Assembly: GCF_001545075.1 (NCBI RefSeq)
Contig: NZ_FCOB02000032.1
Span: 24,207-88,206 of the forward strand
Length of the DNA stretch: 64,000 nt
From: Caballeronia ptereochthonis
Lineage (GTDB): Bacteria; Pseudomonadota; Gammaproteobacteria; Burkholderiales; Burkholderiaceae
Direction of reading: 5' to 3'
How positions within the stretch are numbered: position 1 is the first letter of the stretch; the number at the start of each line of letters is the position of its first letter. Below, piece after piece: positions 31,517 to 38,784 of this stretch. A model generated the notes under the pieces. It saw only the letters and a list, made by a program, of their open reading frames with translations. It made no database searches and was not told the DNA's origin. The position numbers and the translations under genes were made by a program.

Positions 31517-34222
31517 ATGAAGTCACGCAAGCTCGCGCATGATGGCGCGTGGGCGTCTGTCGCGATATTTTGGATGGCGGCCCTCGCGCTCGTTCGCGCC
31601 GTGCCGGCGGGACTGCGTGGCCGCGCAATGCCGCGTCCGTCAGCGCGTGCGGCGTGGTCGACGCTGGCCGCGCTTGCCGCATCGATCATGCTCGCGACGC
31701 CCGGTGCGAATGCGGCGCCCGCGCTCACGCTACCTTCCTTCGAGGAACTGATCAAGCCGGCCGCGCCCGCGTCCGCGCCGGATGCCGCTTCGGGCGCGTC
31801 GGCGCCCGCCGTGTCCGATGCCGACATGGTCCGCTCGCTCGACACCGTCATCTCCACGCTCGACAGCGACAAGCAGCGCGCCGCGCTCGTGGCGCAGCTG
31901 AAGCGCCTGCGCGATGCGAAGCACGCCGCCGATGCCGGCGCCGGCGCTCCCGCGTCGGGCGCGGCGGCGACCGCTGCGGCAGCGGATGGCGCGGCGAGCG
32001 GCGCGCAGACGGCCGGCGCGCCGATATCGTCGAGTTCGACGGCGTCGTCGGTGGTGGCGACGATGGCGCAGAACGCGGGGCTGCTCGGCGCGATCGCCTC
32101 GGCGCTCACCAACATCGAAGCGGACGTGAAGCGCGGCAAGACGCCGATCGCCTACTGGGGCGGGCGCTTCAACGCGGCCGGCAACGAGCTCTTCACGATC
32201 GTCACGAGCCAGAGCCGCGAGCCGTTCGGCCGCACACTCTTCAACTACTTCGCGACGCTCGCGGGCTGGGGCGCGTGCGCGTTCGTGCTGGTCTATGTCC
32301 AGCGGCGCGTGCAGGCGCGCTACGGCATCGACCGCGGACTGCACTCGAATCCGACCACGCTCGAACTGCTGCTCTTCGCGCTGCGTCGCGTGGCGCCGTA
32401 TCTCTTCGCGTTCGTCGCGGCGCTGACCTTCACGCACTACATGCCGCTGTCGCTCGGCCGCACGCTCGCGATGGTGACCGCCTACGCGATCGTCGCGGGC
32501 GCGGTGTTCTCCGCCATCTGCCTCATCATGTTCTCGCTGTTCGGCTCGGCGCATCGCCGCGTCGCGGTGAACGTGCTGATCATCCGCGCGCGGCGGCTGC
32601 TCTTCCTGATCGGCATGTTCGGCGCGCTCGGCGACGCCGCCGCCAACTACGATGTCGCGCAGCAGCTCGGCACCAATCTCTCGGCGCTCATCTCGACGTG
32701 CGCGAACATGGGCGCGGCCGGCCTCACCGCGTACTTCGCGCTCGCCTTCCAGCGGCCCGTCGCGCATCTGATCAGAAGCCGCACCTACGAGCAGCGCCAC
32801 ACGCGCAAGGCCGCGACCGAGACCTTCGAGGTGGTGGCGTCGCTGTGGCAGTTGCCGCTGCTCCTGCTCGCGTCGGCGTCGGTGGTGGCGACGCTCATGG
32901 GCATCGGCACGTCCGAGAACGTCCTGCAGATGGCGATCGCGACCGCCGGCTTGCTCGTCGTCGCGTTCTTTCTCTCGGCGATCGTCGTGCGCATCACGCG
33001 CCCCAAGTCGCGGAAGCCGCGCCGGCAGTCGGCGTACGTGCGCAGGCTCGTCAAGTTCGTCGGCACGATGATCGTGGTCGGCGTCTGGCTCGTCTTCCTC
33101 GAGCTGTCGTCGCGTTTCTGGGGCTTTTCGCTCGCGCACATGGCCGAGCAAAGCGTCGCCGCGCGCGGCATCGCGCACGCCGTCGCCATGATCGTGCTGA
33201 CGTTCTTCGTCGTATGGCTCGTGTGGATTCTGATCGATACGGGCATTCAGGAAGCCCTCAGGCCCGATTCCACGCGCCGCGGCACGCGCGGTCCGAGCAT
33301 GCGCGCGCGCACGATGCTGCCGCTCGTGCGTAACGTCGTGTTCGTGTTCCTGCTGACGATCGCGGCGATCGTCACGGCCGCGAATCTCGGCCTCAACGTG
33401 ACGCCGCTGCTCGCGGGCGCCGGCGTGATCGGCCTCGCGGTCGGCTTCGGCGCGCAGTCGCTGGTCGCGGATCTGATCACGGGGCTTTTCATCATCATCG
33501 AGGACACGATTTCCGTCGGCGATTCGATCGAGGTGGAAGGCGGTCACGCTGGCATCGTCGAGAGCCTGACGATCCGCACCGTGCGCCTGCGCGACGGCCA
33601 GGGCGCGATCCACGCGATTCCGTTCTCGCAGATCAAGACCGTGAAGAACCTCTCGCGCGATTTCGCCTATGCGGTATTCGAGGTGCGCGTGCCGTTCACG
33701 GCGGACGTCGACGAAGTCACGCAGATGATCCGCGAAGTCGGCGCCGACCTGGCGTCCGATTTCCGCTACCGGCTGGAGATGCTCGGGCCGGTGGAGGTGT
33801 GGGGACTCGACCGCTTCGACCCGAACTGGATGGTCGTGAAAGGACAGATCAAGACGCGGCCGCTGCAGCAATGGAGCGTCGCGCGGGCGTTCAATCTGCG
33901 CATCAAGCGCAAGATGGACGAGGCGGGCATGGAGATTCCCGTGCCGCAGATGCACGTGCAGATGACGCGCGATGCGATGCTGGGCGACGCCGCGGAGATC
34001 GGGCGCGAGCGCGCGCGGCGCATCTGGACGGGCGAGGCGCCGCCGCTCGCGGACGAGGAAGAGGAGATGGCGGCTGGTCCCGAGCTTCCGCGCGAGGCGA
34101 AGGGCGCGGTGGCGGCGGCGCGCGACGTGTCGCACGATCCGCAGCCGGCGCCGCCGCCCACGGACCAGTCCGTGCAGATTCCGCCGCAGATTCCGACGGC
34201 GTCCGAGCCGGGGAAGGGCTGA
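31517..34222 (+). CDS. Large MscS-family mechanosensitive channel (YbiO-like)
   Basis: 901-residue channel. An N-terminal hydrophobic region and signal-like segment ending near GANAAPA is followed by a periplasmic Ala/Ser-rich coiled region. Many membrane helices follow (about residues 250-640). The pore-lining helix and MscS beta domain read LLAGAGVIGLAVGFGAQSLV, GLFIIIEDTISVGD and AIPFSQIKTVKNLSRD, followed by the C-terminal alpha/beta domain. This matches YbiO-type large channels that protect against hypo-osmotic shock. An acidic, Pro/Ala-rich tail of about 60 residues extends past the fold. It stands between the lipoprotein terminator and a convergent cysteine-dioxygenase gene. Confidence 0.9.
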   Translation: MKSRKLAHDGAWASVAIFWMAALALVRAVPAGLRGRAMPRPSARAAWSTLAALAASIMLATPGANAAPALTLPSFEELIKPAAPASAPDAASGASAPAVSDADMVRSLDTVISTLDSDKQRAALVAQLKRLRDAKHAADAGAGAPASGAAATAAAADGAASGAQTAGAPISSSSTASSVVATMAQNAGLLGAIASALTNIEADVKRGKTPIAYWGGRFNAAGNELFTIVTSQSREPFGRTLFNYFATLAGWGACAFVLVYVQRRVQARYGIDRGLHSNPTTLELLLFALRRVAPYLFAFVAALTFTHYMPLSLGRTLAMVTAYAIVAGAVFSAICLIMFSLFGSAHRRVAVNVLIIRARRLLFLIGMFGALGDAAANYDVAQQLGTNLSALISTCANMGAAGLTAYFALAFQRPVAHLIRSRTYEQRHTRKAATETFEVVASLWQLPLLLLASASVVATLMGIGTSENVLQMAIATAGLLVVAFFLSAIVVRITRPKSRKPRRQSAYVRRLVKFVGTMIVVGVWLVFLELSSRFWGFSLAHMAEQSVAARGIAHAVAMIVLTFFVVWLVWILIDTGIQEALRPDSTRRGTRGPSMRARTMLPLVRNVVFVFLLTIAAIVTAANLGLNVTPLLAGAGVIGLAVGFGAQSLVADLITGLFIIIEDTISVGDSIEVEGGHAGIVESLTIRTVRLRDGQGAIHAIPFSQIKTVKNLSRDFAYAVFEVRVPFTADVDEVTQMIREVGADLASDFRYRLEMLGPVEVWGLDRFDPNWMVVKGQIKTRPLQQWSVARAFNLRIKRKMDEAGMEIPVPQMHVQMTRDAMLGDAAEIGRERARRIWTGEAPPLADEEEEMAAGPELPREAKGAVAAARDVSHDPQPAPPPTDQSVQIPPQIPTASEPGKG

Positions 34223-34238
34223 GCGACGACGGTTTCGT

Positions 34239-34856
34239 TCAGGCGGCGAGCAGATCGTTGACGTGCGTGGCGATCTGCTCGCCCGCGACGCCGTAGATAT
34301 GCAGCGACACCGCGCGCGCGGCGGCATCGGCGGGATTGCCGAGCCGATGGATCGCGCCGCGTCCCGCATCCACATAGGAGACCGCGCCCGCCGCGCGCGG
34401 GTGGCGGCGCGTTTCGATCGCGCAATGCGTTTCGGCATCCCAGCGATATAGCGTCTCGGCGAGCGTGCCTTCGATCACCGCATAGCCGCACCACGTCCGA
34501 TGTCCATGCACCGGACTCGCCTGACCAGGCTCCCAGACGAGCGCGGCGATTGCATAGCGGTTGTGCGGACAAGCGGCGAGCAGATGGCGGCAATACCCTT
34601 GCGCGCTGCCGATGCGCTGCTCGGGACGCAGCAATCCCGGATCGGCGATTGCCCGTTGCAGGGCCGCGCGCACGCGCCGTCCGAACGAAACCTGCGCGCC
34701 GGCTGCGGCGGCCGCGAAGGCCCCATCGATTTCGCGGCACAATTGATCGAGCGCCGAGCCTTGTTCGGCGGGCGTTTCGGCGGTCGTCGGGAGCGCCGTG
34801 AAGGGCCGCGCGGGGCGGCTGACATGTTCGAGTCGCATGGTGAATGAGCCGTGCAT
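34239..34856 (-). CDS. Cysteine dioxygenase type I family protein
   Basis: 205 residues (199 if the ATG at 34838 is used). Cupin-fold thiol dioxygenase with metal ligands in SPVHGHRTWCGYAVIEG and a later His in SLHIYG. The family oxidises cysteine to cysteine sulfinate, or 3-mercaptopropionate in some bacterial members; the sequence alone does not decide. It is transcribed divergently from an Lrp-type regulator with overlapping promoter elements (TATAAC at 34882-34887 on this strand). That regulator probably controls it in response to a sulfur amino acid. Confidence 0.85.
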   Translation of the reverse strand: MHGSFTMRLEHVSRPARPFTALPTTAETPAEQGSALDQLCREIDGAFAAAAAGAQVSFGRRVRAALQRAIADPGLLRPEQRIGSAQGYCRHLLAACPHNRYAIAALVWEPGQASPVHGHRTWCGYAVIEGTLAETLYRWDAETHCAIETRRHPRAAGAVSYVDAGRGAIHRLGNPADAAARAVSLHIYGVAGEQIATHVNDLLAA

Positions 34857-34892
34857 TCTTGTGGTTGGTCCATATGGCTCAGTTATACCGGC

Positions 34893-34920
34893 TTGCCTCC
34901 AGAATTGGTTTCCATATAAT
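34893..34920 (+). promoter_or_regulatory. Promoter of the Lrp-type regulator gene
   Basis: TTGCCT (34893-34898) and a perfect TATAAT (34915-34920), 16-base spacer. A small palindrome ATTCC-GCT-GGAAT follows directly at 34919-34931 and may be the regulator's own site. Confidence 0.55.
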
Positions 34921-34968
34921 TCCGCTGGAATATCCAGAAATAGAATAATTTCCTATAAGGGGTGCAGT

Positions 34969-35445
34969 ATGGGAATGGACCTCATCGACCGCAAACTGCT
35001 CGAGTTGCTCCAGAACGATGTGACGATGCCCATCGCCGAACTCGCGCAGCGCGTGAATCTGTCGCAGACGCCGTGCTGGAAGCGTGTGCAGCGCCTGAAG
35101 GAGACGGGCGTGATTCGCGCGCAGGTGGCGCTGTGCGATCCGAAGAAGCTGGGCGTCGGCACGACGGTGTTCGTCGCGGTGCGCACGAACCAGCACACGC
35201 AGACCTGGGCGGAAGACTTCACGCGCGCGGTGCGGGACATTCCGGAAGTCGTCGAGGTGTACCGGATGAGCGGCGAGACCGACTATCTGCTGCGTGTCGT
35301 CGTGTCCGATATCGACGATTACGATCGCGTGTACAAGCAGCTCATCCGCGCGGTGCCGCTCTACGACGTCAGTTCCAGCTTCGCGATGGAGCAGATCAAG
35401 TATTCGACGGCGCTGCCGGTGCGGCCCGGAGCGGAATATCCGTGA
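34969..35445 (+). CDS. Lrp/AsnC family transcriptional regulator
   Basis: 158-residue regulator. The N-terminal helix-turn-helix has LDRKLL-type start DLIDRKLLELLQND, IAELAQRVNLSQTPCWKRV and a linker RLKETGVI. The C-terminal RAM effector domain (about residues 65-150) has EVVEVYRMSGETDYLLRV. Ribosome-binding site AAGGGG lies before the ATG at 34969 (a second ATG follows at 34975). Its divergent partner is a thiol dioxygenase, which suggests a cysteine-responsive activator similar in concept to CuyR/DecR types; the effector is inferred. Confidence 0.9.
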   Translation: MGMDLIDRKLLELLQNDVTMPIAELAQRVNLSQTPCWKRVQRLKETGVIRAQVALCDPKKLGVGTTVFVAVRTNQHTQTWAEDFTRAVRDIPEVVEVYRMSGETDYLLRVVVSDIDDYDRVYKQLIRAVPLYDVSSSFAMEQIKYSTALPVRPGAEYP

Positions 35446-35464
35446 TTCGCGAGGCGCTCGCCCG

Positions 35465-35493
35465 AAAGAAAAATGCCGCCCGGGGAGGGCGGC
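35465..35493 (-). terminator. Intrinsic terminator of the RNA candidate
   Basis: Perfect 7-bp GC stem and a T-rich tail on the minus strand only. On the plus strand the same hairpin has no T tract, so it does not look designed for the Lrp-type gene. Confidence 0.8.
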
Positions 35494-35567
35494 GCAACAC
35501 GTCCGGTCACTAGGTATCCCGGCCTTGCCCCTTGCAGCCCTTGCCGGGATCGGACGTGCATGGAATC
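35465..35567 (-). ncRNA. Candidate structured small RNA with intrinsic terminator
   Basis: About 103 bases on the minus strand. A composite stem is formed by CACGTCCG-ATCCCGGC (35558-35543) pairing with GCCGGGAT (35523-35516) and CGGACGTG (35505-35498). That is two perfect 8-bp helices that stack on the 5' side and are separated by a 10-base bulge (35506-35515) on the 3' side. The 19-base apical loop is purine-rich with AAGGG and AAGGGG. Two bases later comes a terminator hairpin (7-bp GCCGCCC / GGGCGGC, 5-base loop) and ATTTTTCTTTC. A promoter-like pair (35574-35603) lies at the right distance. It is antisense to the 3' UTR of the Lrp-type gene. No protein can be encoded. No known family recognised without a search. 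Confidence 0.65.
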
Positions 35568-35573
35568 GTGACT

Positions 35574-35603
35574 AGTATGGTCAACCGGGCGGGGAGCGTT
35601 CAA
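35574..35603 (-). promoter_or_regulatory. Promoter-like pair for the minus-strand RNA candidate
   Basis: TTGAAC (35603-35598) and CATACT (35579-35574) with an 18-base spacer; each matches 4 of 6 consensus positions. Predicted start near 35567. Confidence 0.4.
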
Positions 35604-35770
35604 GCGGGACGGTGCAGCACAGAATTTCGCGGTGGTCGTGCGCGTTCCGAAACGGCGCCCGGCGAAGCGCCGCAAAACGCAGCGGCGCGGATTGCCGCAA
35701 CCCAACTGAAAACCAACCCGGGTACCATGTCGGGTCCATCCCGAAAACACGCCACGAATCGCATCGCCCA

Positions 35771-35992
35771 ATGATCGACGACCCCCGCGACCCCCGCCGC
35801 CCGAACGGTAAGCCCAAGAAAAATCCGACCCGCGCCGTCAGCGTGTTCATCGTGGTGGTGGTGCTGCTGGTGATCGGCACGATCCTCTTCAACGCGATCC
35901 GCGAAAAGCGCGAGTTCGATGAGCAGAACGCGCAACCGTCCGCCGCGAGCGACGTGCGCCCCGCCGTGCCGGCACTCGGCGCTTCTCGATAG
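35771..35992 (+). CDS. Small single-pass membrane protein, hypothetical
   Basis: 73 residues: a charged, Pro-rich N-terminus (MIDDPRDPRRPNGKPKKNP), one hydrophobic helix at about residues 23-42 (VFIVVVVLLVIGTILFNAI) and a polar C-terminal tail. Positive residues before the helix predict a cytoplasmic N-terminus. The upstream in-frame extension to 35612 is non-coding in character. It is convergent with the FUSC gene with a 6-base gap. No family recognised. Confidence 0.65.
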   Translation: MIDDPRDPRRPNGKPKKNPTRAVSVFIVVVVLLVIGTILFNAIREKREFDEQNAQPSAASDVRPAVPALGASR

Positions 35993-35998
35993 CGCACG

Positions 35999-38563
35999 TC
36001 ACGCCGGCAGCCGGATCTGCGCGGCGTCCTTGCTGATGAGCGTGGAGGCGGTCAGCATCTGCTTGCATTGATGCGCGAGCAGCTTCAGGTCGTGAAGCGC
36101 GTCGGCGGGCAGCGTCTGCGCGCGCTCGGCATGGATGACCATCGCATCGAGTTCGCGCCGCAGCTCCTTGAGCGCATCGGCCTGCAGTGCGGGCGGCGCA
36201 TCGGGCTTCGGCGTCGCGGGCAGTTCGTCTTCCGCGAACCAGAGATTGTCGCGAACGATGCCGAACGTGCGCTGCACCGGCTCGAACGGCTGCCCGTCCA
36301 GTTCGTTGAGCGACTGCAGGAGCGGCGCGGCGGCGGTGATCTGCGAGGCGAGCACGTGGCTTTGCACGAGCAGGTCATTCAACTCGGCGACGTACTTCTG
36401 ATGCGCCTTCGGCTCCAGCATCATCCGCTGGAACGCCTGCGCGAGATTGGCGAAGGCGATATGCACGTTCTTGCGCGCGAGCCGGTAGCGGTAGTCGCGG
36501 TCGAGCGCGGTGGCGGCGACCGTCGCGGCGGCGGAGGCGCCCTTGCTCGCCGTGGCCGCCGTGCTCTCGCCGATGCTTACCGACGACAATCGCTGCGCCG
36601 TCGCGCTCGCCGCCTTCATGGCCGAATCGGTGACGAGTTCGGGCTCGAGCGGCGGCGTGCCAGCCGATGGCTCGTTCGCCGCTTCGGCTGTGACCGTCAC
36701 GGTCTGCGCCGGCGCCTCGGCAGCCGCCGATGACGACGCCACCACACCCGCGTTCGCATCGGCGAATACCGCGCGATCGACCGGTGTTTCCGCCGCGGCG
36801 GCGGACGCGGAGGCCGCTGCGCGGGCCTTTTCCGCCTGCGCCGCCGGCTTCGCCTTCCACCACCAGCTCGCTTCGAGATAGTTTCGCGTCGCGGCGAGCA
36901 GGTCCTTCACGAGCTTGCCCATCAGGCGGTATTCCCAGTAGGGGAAGAGATGGCTCGCTGCGATGGCGATCGCGCAGCCCACCACGGTGTCGATCGCGCG
37001 CTCGCCGATGAGACGCAGGCTGCCCGGCGCGAGCAGGTGGAACATCAGCAGCACATACGACGACGTGAACACGACGCTCGCCGCATAGTTGAAGAGCAGC
37101 AGGCTGTAGCTCATCACCATCGACGCGAACATCACGACGAGCAGGATATGCGGCTCCTTCACGAACAGAATCAGCGCGATGGTCACCGCGCAGCCGATCG
37201 CCGTGCCGATGATCCGCTGCGTGTTGCGCTGCTTGGTGAGCGAATAGCCGGGCTTCAGGATGATGACGGTCGTCATCACGATCCAGTAAGCGTTGGTGAG
37301 CGGCAGGAGACGCCCGAGCCAGAAGCCCACGCCCACGGCGATCGTCACGCGCAACGCGTGCCGGAAGCTCGGCGAGGCCATCGTGAGGTTCGAGAAGATC
37401 TGCATGAACGGCACGCGCCGGCTCGAGATAAAGCGCGACAGCGCGTGATCGATCTGCAGCTCGGTTTCGGTCGGGCTCGCGTCGTCGCGCGTGCGGCGGC
37501 GCATCTTGTCGATGAGGCGCGTCGCGCTCCACAAGCGCCTGAAGACGGCGGCCGCCGCCGCATAGGCTTCCGGATTCTTCTCCGGCAGGCCGTGCTTGCG
37601 CATCAGCTCCAGTTCGTATTCGATCGCGCGCAATTCGGCCTTCGTGCTGATCTGCCGGGGCGCCGGATTGTTCTGCAGCACCGCGAGGCCGATCTCTTCG
37701 AGATCCGCGGCCGCCTTTCTCATCAGGTCGCGATAGAAGACGAGCACGTCCGAGCCCGCGAAGGTCTTTCGCACGAGCGGATAGTCCGTATGCGCGCCGA
37801 CGAAGAACTCGTGCAGATCCACCACATTGATGAACAGATTGAAGAGCCGCGCGCGCCGCGCATCGAGCTTGCCGCTCTTCACCTTCGGCAGATTGCGCAG
37901 CACGATGTCGCGCGCCGCTTCCTGGCGCTCGACCGCCGCGATCTGCTTTTCAATCAGCTTGCGATAGCACTCGTCGAGATCGGCGTCGCTGTCGTAGAAC
38001 TCGGCGCGCGCGAGCATGTACTCCGCGCAGCTGAAGATGCTCTCGGCCAGAGCCTGCTGCTCGATGCGATAGACGAGCAGGCGGCTCACGAGCGTCGCCC
38101 AGTACGTGTACCAGAGGCCGCCCAGGAGAATCCACGACGCGTTGACGAGCGCCTGCACGGGCGTGAAATGCTCCTCCAGGGTGACGACCATCATGAAAAG
38201 CGTGGCAAAGCTGATCTGCGGCCAGCGATTGCCATATACGACGATCAGCGACAGCACGAAGGTGAGCGGCACGACGGTCAGCCAGAGCGTGAGCGGATGC
38301 GCGGTCGCGATGCCTGTCGCGAGCGCCGCGAAGAAGCCGATCACCGTGCACGCGAGCATCTCGTTGTGCTTGTGCTTGAGCGGCCCGGGCATGTCGACGA
38401 CGCATGCGCCCAGCGCACCGGTCGAGATGGTGAAACCGAGCTCGCGATTGTGAAAGACCGTGAGCATCAGGACGGCGGGGAGCGACACGCCCAAAGCAAT
38501 GCGCAAACCGCCGAAGAAATACTGGCTATAGATGAACTTCCTGATTTCGAACGAATAGCGCAT
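35999..38563 (-). CDS. FUSC/YccS-type integral membrane protein
   Basis: 854-residue protein with two blocks of membrane helices (about residues 10-165 and 390-530), separated and followed by cytoplasmic regions. This is the layout of the YccS/YhfK and aromatic-acid exporter-like FUSC family. The second block holds FRHALRVTIAVGVGFWLG and ILKPGYSLTKQRNTQRIIGT, the family signature. An Ala/Ser/Glu/Thr-rich low-complexity stretch (about residues 570-680) precedes a helical C-terminal domain. Export of small acids is suspected for the family but not shown. It is divergent from recC across 221 bases. Confidence 0.88.
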   Translation of the reverse strand: MRYSFEIRKFIYSQYFFGGLRIALGVSLPAVLMLTVFHNRELGFTISTGALGACVVDMPGPLKHKHNEMLACTVIGFFAALATGIATAHPLTLWLTVVPLTFVLSLIVVYGNRWPQISFATLFMMVVTLEEHFTPVQALVNASWILLGGLWYTYWATLVSRLLVYRIEQQALAESIFSCAEYMLARAEFYDSDADLDECYRKLIEKQIAAVERQEAARDIVLRNLPKVKSGKLDARRARLFNLFINVVDLHEFFVGAHTDYPLVRKTFAGSDVLVFYRDLMRKAAADLEEIGLAVLQNNPAPRQISTKAELRAIEYELELMRKHGLPEKNPEAYAAAAAVFRRLWSATRLIDKMRRRTRDDASPTETELQIDHALSRFISSRRVPFMQIFSNLTMASPSFRHALRVTIAVGVGFWLGRLLPLTNAYWIVMTTVIILKPGYSLTKQRNTQRIIGTAIGCAVTIALILFVKEPHILLVVMFASMVMSYSLLLFNYAASVVFTSSYVLLMFHLLAPGSLRLIGERAIDTVVGCAIAIAASHLFPYWEYRLMGKLVKDLLAATRNYLEASWWWKAKPAAQAEKARAAASASAAAAETPVDRAVFADANAGVVASSSAAAEAPAQTVTVTAEAANEPSAGTPPLEPELVTDSAMKAASATAQRLSSVSIGESTAATASKGASAAATVAATALDRDYRYRLARKNVHIAFANLAQAFQRMMLEPKAHQKYVAELNDLLVQSHVLASQITAAAPLLQSLNELDGQPFEPVQRTFGIVRDNLWFAEDELPATPKPDAPPALQADALKELRRELDAMVIHAERAQTLPADALHDLKLLAHQCKQMLTASTLISKDAAQIRLPA

Positions 38564-38784
38564 CGACTTCCTGTTCTGACGCTCGTTTTTAGTGTCGCCC
38601 GTGAACGTTGCGGGAACCGGGGCGAGATCGAGTCTAACTCAACTCACAGACCCTTCGGACCCAGGCCGTTCGGCCAGGTTCTCGGCAGAGCGCCCGCTTT
38701 GCTATGCTGGCGCCTGAACTGACGAAGCTTTCCAAATACCGCCTCGGGTCATGCCGTCAGAGGCCGCATATCAAGCCGCTTTCC

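Larger units (their letters stand above)
35446..35770. other. 325-base gap containing a minus-strand RNA candidate
   Basis: No supported protein gene. The first 120 bases hold the structured RNA candidate and its terminator (minus strand). The remainder (35604-35770) is upstream sequence for the 73-residue membrane protein, with no clear promoter. Confidence 0.6.

Noticed and set aside
31730..34438. A 902-codon minus-strand frame opposite the MscS-type channel gene
   Set aside because: Shadow frame; the plus strand encodes a clear membrane channel with family motifs.
35475..35493. Reading the GC hairpin as the terminator of the Lrp-type gene
   Set aside because: On the plus strand no T tract follows; the T tract exists only for minus-strand transcription.
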